From Liolophura sinensis (Eukaryota; Mollusca; Polyplacophora; Chitonida; Chitonidae): a DNA stretch of 64,000 nucleotides. The notes under the pieces are model-generated. The model saw only the letters and a program-made list of their open reading frames with translations, was not told the DNA's origin and made no database searches. A program made the translations under genes and the position numbers. The stretch lies in assembly GCF_032854445.1 (NCBI RefSeq), contig NC_088295.1, positions 1,242,501-1,306,500 on the forward strand. The letters are read 5' to 3'. Positions 24,461 to 38,100 of the stretch are shown here, piece by piece (the stretch's first letter is position 1; each line of letters starts with the position of its first letter).

Positions 24461-25170
24461 TGTTCAAACTAAAGAAACTAAGCCAAACTCCGGTAGAATC
24501 AACGCGACTCTGGAGGAACCTGTTTCTGTATCATCATAGCCTTTGATGACACCTCCCTCGAACAAGCAGACAAGCACATTTAACGGAAGAAGCAGGCAAC
24601 CAAATTTAAGGAAACTGGAAAAAATCTGGGCAATACACTGAATGAACAAGCTGGAATAAACTAGAAATTATCCAGGAAAACTGGATAACACCGTGTTGAT
24701 AAAACATCAGCAAATCTGCACAAATATCAGAAGGTTCTTGGACAAAAACTGGAGTTAAGCTCGAGGGAAGATGGACAGACGCGGGACGAACCTAAGTGTA
24801 CATTTACATGTAGGTTAAGTGCATGAATAGGGGTAGAAATGGAAAAACCTGAATTTTTGGTAAAAACCAAAGAAGTGGAAGCTTGATTTGGCATGTTAGA
24901 GCTGGGCGTGCCACCGACGCAATTAGGCGAAGCTACTAAGTTATTTAACCCCTTGGCATGGTGTATTGCTACACTACACAAAAGTGAAGGGAGCCTACTG
25001 AAGGTCTGGCTTCCCATGTACATAATAGAATTTCTACACTGTGATCTTAGAAATATATTCATTAAAACTGAACATTAAAATGTAGCTCCATTTTGTGTTT
25101 TCATAATAAACCCTCTGCTCCAGCAAGGAGGAATTTACACAGGTTACAGAAAACATAATTAAGCACTGAA
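24461..25170. other. Unique intergenic sequence
   Basis: There is a 111-codon frame on the minus strand (25062-24727), but it has no recognised domain. Nothing else seen. Confidence 0.45.
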
Positions 25171-25176
25171 TAATTG

Positions 25177-25700
25177 ACACCTGGACACAAGATCTTGGTA
25201 ATGGACACCTGGACACAAGATCTTGGTAATGGACACCTGGACACAAGATCTTGGTAATGGACACCTGGGCACAAGATTTTGGTAATAGACACATGGACAC
25301 AAGATCTTGGTAACTGACACCTGGACACAAGAGCTTGGTAATGGACACCCCGACACAAGATCTTGGTAACGGACTCATGGACACAAGACCTTGGTAATGG
25401 AAACCTGGACATAAGATCTTGGTAATGGACACCTGAACAGAAGATCTTGGTAATGGACACCTGGACAGAAGATCTTGGTTACAGACACATGGACACAAGA
25501 TCTTGGTAATTGAAACCAGGGCAGAAGATCTTGGTCATGGACACCTGGACACAAGGTCTTGGTCATGGACATCTGGGTAGAAGATCTTAGTAATTGACAC
25601 CTGGACACAAGAACTTGGTAACGGACACCTGGACACAAGATCTTGGTAACGCAAACCTGGACACAAATATCTTGGTAATGGATACCTGGACACACGCGAA
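25177..25700. repeat. 28-bp minisatellite
   Basis: About 19 copies of GGACACCTGGACACAAGATC plus TTGGTAAT. Intergenic. Confidence 0.94.
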
Positions 25701-26524
25701 TATGTACAAAACATAGCCTGAGTGATATAATAGAAAATGCTTGGTATCTTCACGACACTTTTAAGCATTTACAATATTAAATAAATCCTCGCATAAAGCA
25801 CGCAAAGTCCTTGTCTCATTCGGCAATGAAAAAGGAAGTAATTATCTTGTTTGTATGGAGGAATTATGTAATCACGATTTGTTGGCTGTCATTTAAGTTG
25901 TGTTAAGGTGAATTCTGCGAAATTTTTTGATTGCTTGTTGTTTTAAATCGAAATACAGACAAGTCAATTCCTTATTACTTCTCCCAATGCCGAAGTATTA
26001 CACCATTCATCAAGAAGACAGTTGTCTTCCACGAGCCAATTAATACAACAAATGAGATTACTGCCTTATTACAAATAATACAAACGAGGTAGGAATTGTG
26101 TTAGCAATACTTATTTATTCTTGGTTCAAACAATTCGGATGGAATAAAGAACAAAAAACAGGAAACAAGCGAGTACTGAAGCCTTCATCCAGTACAGCTG
26201 TAAGATGTGTGACTGAACACAGGAAACACACATACATGGCGGTGTGAATGGTTTACTCTGGACTACTAGGGTCATGTAAGCAACAAACAGTATAGGACAG
26301 GTAGACACAATTCACACTTGATTACAGGCTGGTAATGATTTTACACACACACACACACACACACACGCACGCCAATGACCACAGACATTTGTAAACAATG
26401 ATAAAATATGCCTCTGAATTCACATAAATAGCATATGAGGCCAGACCCGATTGACGTGTTGTTAGCACAGGGGCGGTAACTAGGGTTCAGGTCTACTAAC
26501 ACGTGCTATTTGTGTATTCGTCCT
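25701..26524. other. Unique intergenic sequence with (AC)n
   Basis: A dinucleotide run of about 12 AC repeats lies at 26341-26367. No exon or conserved frame seen. Confidence 0.6.
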
Positions 26525-27655
26525 TCACGTATATTCATATACCACATAATTAGACATACGTGTAGCAGCACTATTTGTACTGAACTCGTGAGGCTTATCA
26601 GACTGGTTCATATACCACATACGTGTAGCAGCACTATTTGTACTGAACTCGTGAGGCTTATCAGACTGGTTCATACACCACATACGTGTAGCAGCACTAT
26701 TTGTACTGAACTCGTGAGGCTTATCAGACTGATTCATATACCACATAATTAGACATACGTGTAGCAGCACTATTGGTACTGAACTCGTGAGGCTTATCAG
26801 ACTGGTTCATACACCACATACGTGTAGCAGTACTATTTGTACTGAACTCCCGAGGTTTATCAGACTGGTTCATATACCACATAATTAGACATACGTGTGG
26901 CAGCACTATTTGTACTGAACTCCCAAGGTTTATCAGACTGGTTCATATACCACATAATTAGACATACGTGTGGCAGCACTATTTGTACTGAACTCCCGAG
27001 GCTTATCAGACTGGTTCATATACCACATAATTAGACATACGTGTAGCAGCATTATTTGTACTGAACTCGTGAGGCTTATCAGACTGGTTCATACACCACA
27101 TACGTGTAGCAGTACTATTTGTACTGAACTCCCGAGGTTTATCAGACTGGTTCATATAGCACATACGTGTAGCAGTACTATTTGTACTGAACTCGTGAGG
27201 CTTATCAGACTGGTTCATACACCACATACGTGTAGCAGCACTATTTGTACTGAACTCGTGAGGCTTATCAGACTGGTTCATACACCACATACGTGTAGCA
27301 GCACTATTTGTACTGAACTCGTGAGGCTTATCAGACTGATTCATACACCACATAATTAGACATACGTGTAGCAGCATTATTTGTACTGAACTCGTGAGGC
27401 TTATCAGACCGATTCATATACCACATACGTGTAGCAGCAGTATTTGTACTGAACTCGTGAGGCTTATCAGACTGGTTCATATACCACATAATTAGGCATA
27501 CGTGTAGCAGTACTATTTGTACTGAACTCGCGAGGCGTGTCAAACTGGTTCATACACCACATACGTGTAGCAGCACTATTTGCACTGAACTGGCGAGGCG
27601 TGTCAAACTGGTTCATATAGCACATACGTGTAGCAGCACTATTGGCACTGAACTC
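26525..27655. repeat. 63/72-bp minisatellite
   Basis: About 17 copies containing TAGCAGCACTATTTGTACTG. Some units carry a 9-base insertion (ATTAGACAT). It lies downstream of DESI1-PUL and is open on both strands. Confidence 0.95.
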
Positions 27656-28165
27656 CTGTAGTGATGCAGCAGTAAATCACAGCTGACAGTAACACCAGTC
27701 AGAAGTAGATTCTTAATCACATGACCAACCAACATAAAATATACTGTTGATATGTATGTCTGTATTAACAGTGCTTCTCCAATCTAACTGATGAGTAACA
27801 CAAATCAGTTTTGTCAGTGGAACTATACATGTATATGTATATAATAAAATCCTTAAAATAAGCCTTATGGAGAACTTACACCATTCAATAAATACAACTT
27901 ATATATTAATGACCATGAAACTACTGACAACTTATTGAACATCTTCATGCTATCTGTGTTGATATTCCTGATTTTTAACATTCGCCTAAACAACAAAATT
28001 CTGATGAAGAGCAAGATTCTGGTGTGAATAATCACAGATTATCCCCACTGAGCAATTAAGCCGGAAATGTGTTTGATTTTATTGCACTTCAACGAGAAGA
28101 CCCTTCAATTCTAATTTTGTTACACTGGCTCCAATATAATTTAATATACACTAGTCCAAGCCAAC
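27656..28165. other. AT-rich sequence 3' of DESI1-PUL
   Basis: Unique sequence holding the candidate AATAAA (minus strand, 28078). No coding signal. Confidence 0.5.
28078..28083 (-). promoter_or_regulatory. Candidate polyadenylation signal of DESI1-PUL
   Basis: AATAAA on the minus strand, about 960 bases past the stop and just beyond the 78-bp array. If it is used, the whole array lies in the 3' UTR. Such hexamers are common by chance, so this is tentative. Confidence 0.35.
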
Positions 28166-28169
28166 ACTC

Positions 28170-29092
28170 ATCACATTTGCGAGGTCACCCAGCCAGCAGT
28201 TTCCTGTCTTCCTGAGTCAGAATACTCATAAGATCCACCAGTCCCCAAACTGTTCCCAAGCCTCATGAGGTCAGCAGTTTCCTGTCTTTCTGAGTCAGAG
28301 TAATCATAAGATCCACCAGTCCCCAAACTGTTCCCAAGCCTCATGAGGTCAGTAGTTTCCTGTCTTTCTGAGTCAGAGTACTCATAAGATCCACCAGTCC
28401 CCAAACTGTTCCCAAGCCTTGTGAGGTCAGCAGTTTCCTGTCTTTCTGAGTCAGAGTAATCATAAGATCCACCAGTCCCCAAACTGTTCCCAAGCCTCAT
28501 GAGGTCAGTAGTTTCCTGTCTTTCTGAGTCAGAGTAATCATAAGATCCACCAGTCCCCCAAACTGTTCCCAAGCCTCATGAGGTCAGCAGTTTCCTGTCT
28601 TCCTGAGTCAGAATACTCATAAGATCCACCAGTCCCCAAACTGTTCCCAAGCCTCATGAGGTCAGCAGTTTCCTGTCTTCCTGAGTCAGAATACTCATAA
28701 GATCCACCAGTCCCCCAAACTGTTCCCAAGCCTCATGAGGTCAGCAGTTTCCTGTCTTCCTGAGTCAGGGTACTCATAAAATCCACCAGTCCCCCAAACT
28801 GTTCACAAGCCTCATGAGGTCAGCAGTTTCCTGTCTTTCTGAGTCAGAGTACTTATAAGATCCACCAGTCCCCCAAATATTCCCGAGAATCATGAGGTCA
28901 GCAGTTTCCTGTCTTTCTGGGTCAGGGTACTCATAAGATCCATGAGTCCCCCAAATGTTCCTCAGCCTCATGAGGCCAGCAGTTTCCTGTCTTTCTGGGT
29001 CAGGGTACTCATAAGATCCACGAGTCCCCCAAATGTTCCTCAGCCTCATGAGGCCAGCAGTTTCCTGCCCTCCTGAGTCAGTGTCCTGCAGT
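28170..29092 (-). repeat. 78-bp array copying the DESI1-PUL C-terminal codons and stop
   Basis: About 12 units. On the minus strand each includes CTGACTCAG and AGGAAACTGCTG, then CCTCATGA, the last codons and stop of the terminal exon. The leftmost end also matches the VRDLASVM part of the exon. Confidence 0.93.
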
Positions 29093-29153
29093 TAATGGAG
29101 AGAGAGGAAAACCGTTCCCAGTCCACACCCATCACACTCGCCAGGTCCCGAAC
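29046..29153 (-). CDS. DESI1: DESI1-PUL terminal exon
   Basis: Encodes [19 protein letters not shown], then [12 protein letters not shown] and a TGA stop at 29046-29048. It resembles the last PUL segment of PLAA (AxxLGVD). Acceptor CTTTTTCAG. The last codons and stop are repeated in the downstream 78-bp array. Confidence 0.88.
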   Translation of the reverse strand, partial: VRDLASVMGVDWERFSSLSINCRTLTQEGRKLLAS

Positions 29154-32100
29154 CTGAAAAAGTCCGGAAGTTGAGTGTGTATTAAGTAAGACTGCTATAG
29201 CTTCATTCCCGTGAATCTAGTTGAGTGTGTATTAAGTAAGACTGCTATAGCTTCATTCCCGTGAATCTAGTTGAGTGTGTATTAAGTAAGACTGCTATAG
29301 CTTCATTCCCGTGAATCTAGTTGAGTGTGTATTAAGTAAGACTGCTATAGCTTCATTCCCGTGAATCTAGTTGAGTGTGTATTAAGTAAGACTGCTACAG
29401 CTTCATTCCCGTGAATCTAGTTGAGTGTGTATTAAGTAAGACTGCTACAGCTTCATTCCCGTGAATCTAGTTGAGTGTGTATTAAGTAAGACTGCTACAG
29501 CTTCATTCCCGTGAATCTAGTTGAGTGTGTATTAAGTAAGACTGCTATAGCTTCATTCCCGTGAATCTAGTTGAGTGTGTATTAAGTAAGACTGCTATAG
29601 CTTCATTCCCGTGAATCTAGTTGAGTGTGTATTAAGTAAGACTGCTACAGCTTCATTCCCGTGAATCTAGTTGAGTGTGTATTAAGTAAGACTGCTACAG
29701 CTTCATTCCCGTGAATCTAGTTGAGTGTGTATTAAGTAAGACTGCTATAGCTTCATTCCCGTGAATCTAGTTGAGTGTGTATTAAGTAAGACTGCTATAG
29801 CTTCATTCCCGTGAATCTAGTTGAGTGTGTATTAAGTAAGACTGCTATAGCTTCACTCCCGTGAATCTAGTTGAGTGTGTATTAAGTAAGACTGCTATAG
29901 CTTCACTCCCGTGAATCTAGTTGAGTGTGTATTAAGTAAGACTGCTACAGCTTCATTCCCGTGAATCTAGTTGAGTGTGTATTAAGTAAGACTGCTATAG
30001 CTTCATTCCCGTGAATCTAGTTGAGTGTGTATTAAGTAAGACTGCTATAGCTTCATTCCCGTGAATCTAGTTGAGTGTGTATTAAGTAAGACTGCTATAG
30101 CTTCATTCCCGTGAATCTAGTTGAGTGTGTATTAAGTAAGACTGCTACAGCTTCATTCCCGTGAATCTAGTTGAGTGTGTATTAAGTAAGACTGCTATAG
30201 CTTCATTCCCGTGAATCTAGTTGAGTGTGTATTAAGTAAGACTGCTATAGCTTCATTCCCGTGAATCTAGTTGAGTGTGTATTAAGTAAGACTGCTACAG
30301 CTTCATTCCCGTGAATCTAGTTGAGTGTGTATTAAGTAAGACTGCTATAGCTTCATTCCCGTGAATCTAGTTGAGTGTGTATTAAGTAAGACTGCTACAG
30401 CTTCATTCCCGTGAATCTACACTATACTTTGTGAAGCTCAACACTGGCAATGGGAATATCTTACTGTTGTATTAGCCATATAACAAAAAAAACACAAAAC
30501 TGCCACTCATTAAAACGAAGCCACCCATGTTTCACATACTGTCTTCATACACCAAATAAACACCTCCTCCAGTCACTTGAAAGTATCCCTCAAATCTACC
30601 AGGAAATCACCACAGAAGTAAAAGAGTTGATGATATGTCTTGAAATGAAAGTAAATTTATTAAAGTATAAGACATGATAAGTACTTGTTGGTTTGTTTGG
30701 TGCTTTACCTTGTACTTACATGTATCAACACTACTTCACTTCCTTACTTAAGGAAGAGGATAAACCCTTCTCACAACATTCCAATATTTACTTCCTTACT
30801 GGTATGACCTCTTCCAATGGAGGAAGGAGATAAACCCTGCTCACAACATACCCATATGTATCAACACTACTTCACTTCCTTACTTGTATGACCTCTTTGA
30901 ACAGAGAAGGAGATAAACCCTGCTCACAACATACTCATATGTATCAACACTACTTCACTTCCTTACTGGTATGACCTCTTTGAACAGAGGAGATAAACCC
31001 TGCTCACAACATACCCATATGTATCAACACTACTTCACTTCCTTACTTGTATGACCTCTTTGAACAGAGGAGATAAACCCTGCTCACAACATACCCATAT
31101 GTATCAACACTACTTCACTTCCTTACTTGTATGACCTCTTTGAACAGAGAAGGAGATAAACCCTGCTCACAACATACCCATATGTATCAACACTATCTTG
31201 TAAATCTCAGTGGTTAAGGCCTAGCAGTCCAGGTATGTTATCATAACGACATAATGACTCATAACGACTCCAGGGGCGTGACCTCTTACTTCACTTGTTA
31301 AGGCCTAACAGTCTCGACCACAGCATTTAGTGTTAGTTTACAGTCACAGGTCTCTTCTGCCAGGTATGTTATCATAACGACAGACTCCAGGGGCATGACC
31401 TCTTACTTCACTTGTTAAGGCCTAACAGTCTCGACCACAGCATTTGGTATTAGTTTACAGTCACAGGTCTCTTCTGCCAGGTATGTTATCATAACGACAA
31501 ACTCCAGGGGCATGACCTCTTACTTCACTTGTTAAGGCCTAACAGTCTCGACCACAGCATTTAGAGTTAGTTTACAGTCACAGGTCTCTTCTGCCAGGTA
31601 TGTTATCATAACGACAGACTCCAGGGGCATGACCTCTTACTTCACTTGTTAAGGCCTAACAGTCTCGACCACAGCATTTGGTATTAGTTTACAGTCACAG
31701 GTCTCTTCTGCCAGGTATGTTATCATAACGACAGACTCCAGGGGCATGACCTCTTACTTCACTTGTTAAGGCCTAACAGTCTCGACCACAGCATTTGGTA
31801 TTAGTTTACAGTCACAGGTCTCTTCTGCCAGGTATGTTATCATAACGACAGATTCCAGGGGCATGACCTCTTACTTCACTTGTTAAGGCCTAACAGTCTC
31901 GACCACAGCATTTGGTATTAGTTTACAGTCACAGGTCTCTTCTGCCAGGTATGTTATCATAACGACAAACTCCAGGGGCATGACCTCTTACTTCACTTGT
32001 TAAGGCCTAACAGTCTCGACCACAGCATTTGGTATTAGTTTACAGTCACAGGTCTCTTCTGCCAGGTATGTTATCATAACGACAGACTCCAGGGGCATGA

Positions 32101-35100
32101 CCTCTTACTTCACTTGTTAAGGCCTAACAGTCTCGACCACAGCATTTAGTGTTAGTTTACAGTCACAGGTCTCTTCAGCCAGGTATCTTGACATAAAGTC
32201 AGACTTTAGTGGAAGGATTTCTTACCTCACGGTTGGTCCTCATCATTTTCACCATATTCCAAAGAAGAAGATTTGCTGGAATTAAACAAGACGAGCTATC
32301 AAAAGAATGGCACAGATCTGGTCTTCATTCATATGTACATGTAGGCCTACAGACATCTGAGTATATCCATCATAAAAGTATGCCATCTGGGCGGTTAAGA
32401 GACTTTAGCTTAGCTTTTGACATTAACTAAAGTGTCTGTGAGCTAAACATACATGTATTAAATTAAAAATGACCAATGATCAAAGAGAACCCCCTGCCTA
32501 CATGTATAAAATTAGAAAAGATCCAAGACCCCAGTGAACCCCGTGCATACATGTATAAAATTAGAACAGATCCAAGACCCCAGTGAACCCCATGCATACA
32601 TGTATAAAATTAGAACAGATCCAAGACCCCAGTGAACCCCATGCATACATGTATAAAATTAGAACAGATCCAAGACCCCAGCGAACCCCATGCATACATG
32701 TTTAAGATCAGAATTGATAAATGATCTCAGAGAACCCTACACATGTATAACATTAGAACTGATCAAAGATCTCACAGCAACACACTTCTACACCTAAAAT
32801 CACAAATATCACATATTAACTCTGCACTTACAAATTTTTTTTCACCAGAACTCTAATTACAAATAACTGAAGACATTAATACAAATTTTGAATGAAGACA
32901 TTAATACCTGATATCACATAATCTGAATGAAGACAATAATACTAGATATCACATATTCTGATTGGAGAATTATTTCATGTCATATGTATACCGACTGGAG
33001 ACATTCATACTTGATATCACATATTTTCAAGGGAGACATTAAAATTTGATATCATATATATACTGACTGGAGACACTAATACTTGATATCTCATTCTGAG
33101 TGGAGACATTAATATTTGATATCATATATATACTGACTGGAGACATTAATACTTGATATCACATTCTGAGTGGAGACATTAATATTTGATATCACATATA
33201 TACTGACTGGAGACATTCATACTTGATATCACATATTTTGAGTGGGAACATTAATGTTTGATATCATATATATACTGACTGGAGACATTAATACTTGATA
33301 TCACCTATTTTGAGTGGGGATATTAATATGTGATATCATATATTCTGAATGGAGAAATTTATACTTGATATCGCACATTTTCAATGGAGACATCAGATAG
33401 TACACATCTACATGTCATGTTCAAAGTACATGATTCGTGCACAGACAAGATGCTGTTTTGTACATGTATATTTTACATAATTTCTGTAGCAAAAATACAT
33501 ATGCTGACATTTTCATCAAAGCATTGCTTAGTTTCACAGGACAATTGCGCCTACCTGTCTTTTCTGAGAGCTCCTTTGTCAAACACTGTAACACAGCACT
33601 GGCCAACTCCACAGAGGTATCAGCACTCACCTGTATGAGATAGAATCATCTATGGAACTTTAACAGCTAGGGTGTTCTACACATCTTTATTTTATTACAA
33701 AAATTGTAGTCACAACATTCTGGATTATACAGGACTTGATCGCTGATTAAAGCCATTTTCAAGATTTTTCTCTCATACAAGGACAGTTAGTTGGACAAAC
33801 CATCAAGATTTGACAAGTTACTGACAAACTTTTGTATATCTGTTAAACAGATATGTTCACCATATTGGTGGAATACATACATTTTCAAACAATGTCGGAC
33901 AGAACCTGTTGGTATCTGCAGCTGTACCCAGGCCTGCTCGGCCATGCACAGAAAAAGCGGTGACACTCTTACCCCGTAGTAGAGGAGATTAGTGACGGCA
34001 GCAGCCCCTACACCCCAGGCCTCGGGCCGATCACCTAGCAGACTCAGGACACAGAGGGCAGTGGTCAGTCTCAGATTTGTGCTGGTCACTTTGGCCACAG
34101 TGACAGGTGACGTTGAGGTAAGAAGCTGATGACCCGCTTTACTGGAGCCACAATTGACAACCTGGGTGATTCAGAACATAACAGAATGCTGTAAAGACAA
34201 AGCAGGCTGCACCTCTTCTTGCCATTTCAGAATGAAATGCCATCCGTTATAAAAGTCACAGAAAGCAGTTATTGTTATCAAATAACAGGACAATATTATG
34301 ATCAATGACAATTATAGTTGTATATTTAATAATTTCCTGTAGTTATATTAGAACACTGCACTAGAAACTGAACCCAAACAGAGGAAATTAAACTCAGACA
34401 GAGGAAACTCAACTCAGACAGAGGAAAACTAAGCACAGACTGAGAAAACTGAACTCAGACACTGGAAACTCAACTCAGACAGAGGAAACTTAACTCAGAT
34501 ACAGGAACCTCTATCTCAACTCAGACAAGACTGAACACCACCACTGTTCATCATCTTCACAGCAAACATGTACACTGTTGTGAGGAACCTCAACTCAGAC
34601 AGGACTGATCATCACCACCATTCATCATCTTCACAGCAAACATGTACACTGTAGTGAGGAAACTCAGCTCAGACAGGACTGATTATCACCACCATTCATC
34701 ATCTTCACAGCAAACATGTACACTGTTGTGAGGAACCGCCACTCAGACAGGACTGATCACCACCATCACTTATCATCTTAACACAACACTGACTTGTTCA
34801 GACGTACCATTTTGATAAGGGTGGGGAGTAGGTGCTGTGGGAGACTCTCCCCTGCCTGAAGCATGGTGGACAGGGTGTGCTGACGGTCAGCCTTCATGGC
34901 CTCTACGCCCTGGGGCTTAAGACTGGTCAGCTGAAGTAGAGAGCCAGCCACCTGACGAATTCTGTCACAGGATGTAGAGTTCAGCAACACTGCACCTGCC
35001 AAGGAAATCAACACACTGTATGGAAATCAGGAATGGTTCACCTTAACCATGAGGACTGTACGTGTACCTGCCAGGTAAATCAACACACTGTATGGAAATC

Positions 35101-38100
35101 AGGAATGGTTCACCTTAACCATGAGGACTGTACATGTACCTGCCAGGTAAATCAACACACTGTATGGAAATCAGGAATGGTTCACCTTAACCATGAGGAC
35201 TGTACGTGTACCTGCCAGGTAAATCAACACACTGTATGGAAATCAGGAATGGTTCACCTTAACCATGAGGACTGTACGTGTACCTGCCATGGAAATCAAC
35301 ACACTGTATGGAAATCAGGAATGGTTCACCTTAACCATGAGGACTGTACATGTACCTGCCAGGTAAATCAACACACTGTATGGAAATCAGGAATGGATCA
35401 CCTTAACCATGAGGACTGTACATGTACCTGCCAGGTAAATCGACACACTGTATGGAAATCAGGAATGGATCACCTTAACCATGAGGACTGTACATGTACC
35501 TGCCAGGTAAATCAACACACTGTATGGAAATCAGGAATGGTTCACCTTAACCATGAGGACTGTACATGTACCTGCCAGGTAAATCAACACACTGTATGGA
35601 AATCAGGAATGGATCACCTTAACCATGAGGACTGTACATGTACCTGCCAGGTAAATCGACACACTGTATGGAAATCAGGAATGGATCACCTTAACCATGA
35701 GGACTGTACATGTACCTGCCAGGTAAATCAACACACTGTATGGAAATCAGGAATGGTTCACCTTAACCATGAGGACTGTACATGTACCTGCCAGGTAAAT
35801 CAACACACTGTATGGAAATCAGGAATGGATCACCTTAACCATGAGGACTGTACATGTACCTGCCAGGTAAATCGACACACTGTATGGAAATCAGCTGACA
35901 TTCAAGAGAGGCTTTAGGACTTAAACAGTATGCTGATGGCCAGTTTTACCTGTATTTACCTGTATGGTGGAATACCTGTATTTAACAACCAGCTTTTGAC
36001 AGGTTACTGGCAAATTTTTCACTTATTGTGACAAGGCAACCCAACCCCACCTCCACCCACCAAGAACAATGAAAGTAAGTCATGTCTGAGACTGGTTTTG
36101 AACCCATGCCTTGCATGATCTGTAGTTGTGGCAATCATCTTAACTACTTCTGGCACAACCTTCAAAACTAAAGGACAATATTATTAAAATTACACCAGAG
36201 AGATAGTTCTCACTGAAGGATGCTAATACCTGATGTATTACCAATATTACCAGAATACTGGCTCTTACCTAGGGCTTGGATATGCTCTACACCGAGGGAG
36301 GTGAGACAGCCATTAGTGACCATAAGGAAGTCCATCATGGCCTCTGTCAGCTTCACAGACTCCGGGGAAAGGACAGACTTCAGAGACTCCCTCGTCATGT
36401 TGTTCTCATCCAGAATCTGACAATAAAACACAAAGGTACATGTAGTATACTGACACAAGACATGACACCATATATAACATCCTACACAATCACAGTATAC
36501 TGACACTGGACACAACACCAGATATGACACCCCACTCAATTATAGTATATTGATACCAGATATGACATCCCACCCAATTATAGCATATTGATACCAGATA
36601 TGACACAACACCCAATTATAGTATATTGATATCAGATGTGACACCCCACCCAATCACTGTATACTGACACTGAACATGAAACCCAACTTCATCACTATAT
36701 ACCGACACTGGACATGACACCCGATATGATACTCTACAAACACGAGATATGACACCCCACCCAAACACTGTGTACTGACACTGGACATGATACCCAATAT
36801 GACACCCTATCCAATAACTGTATACTGACACTGGACATGGCACCAGATATGACATCTCGCTCAATCCAATATACGGACATTGTACATGAAACCCCACTCA
36901 ATCAAAGAGTACAGACACTGGACATGACACTGGGCTTGACACCATATGTGACATCCCGGCCAATCACTGTACCCTGACATTGGACATCAAACTCCACGCA
37001 GTCAATGTATGCTGACCCTGGACATGACATTCGTTATGATACCCTACAAACACTAGATATGACACCCCACCCAATCACTGTATAATGACAATGGACAGGA
37101 CATCATATGTGACAGCCCCTTGTAAACTGACACTAGACATGACATCAGATATGACACCCCACCCAACCACTGTATACTGACACCAGATATGACACCCTAA
37201 TCAATCACTGTTTACTGACACTGGACATAAAACCCCACTCAATCACAGTACACTGACACTGGAAATGATGCCAAATTTGAAACTCTACCCAATCACAGTA
37301 TACTCACACCAGATATGACACCCCACCAAATCACTGTATACTGACACTGGACGTGACACCCCACCCAATCACTGTACACTGACGATGGACATGAAACCCC
37401 ACCCAATCAATGTCCACTGACACTGGACATGAAACCCCACCCAATCACTGTACACTGACGATGGAGATGACACCAGATATCTCACCCTATCCATCACTGT
37501 ATACATGTCCCCCCAATCACCGTATACTGACACTGGACATGACACCCCACTCAATCACTGTATACTGACGACGGACAAGACACCTCGCTCAATAACTGTA
37601 TACTGACACTGGACATGACACCCCACTCAATCACTGTATACTGACACACCGGACATGACACCCCATGCAATCACTGTATAATGACACACTGGGCATGACA
37701 CCCCACTCATTCACTGTATACTGATGAAGGACATGGCACCACATGACACCCCTCCCAATACCAGTATGCTGACATAAGATATGACACCCCATATCTCAAT
37801 CACAACATACTGACACTGGACATGATAACACATATCACACTCCATATGACACCTCCACCCATTCACAACTTACTGACACCTGACATGACACCACAGATCA
37901 CACCCAACACAACACCCTACCAACCCAATCACAGTATACTGACAAGGCATGCCACTCAACTACAGTATAATAAATGAATAAATGAATGAATGCTTGGTCT
38001 TTGTACTCAACAATTTTTCAATCATATAATGAGGAGTCTGTACATATAATGTGTCTTCTTGTGGCCGGACGAGTCCATGCCGCCAAAGTGTTGCCGCCAC

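Noticed and set aside
29171-30420. CRISPR-like regular repeat
   Set aside because: Units are contiguous with no spacers, and the context is a eukaryotic intron.
35033-35917. 294-codon plus-strand frame repeating a Cys-rich 24-residue unit, like a secreted repeat protein
   Set aside because: It is the 72-bp array read on the wrong strand inside a DESI1-PUL intron. There is no signal peptide or unique terminus, and the frame is open because the unit is a multiple of three.
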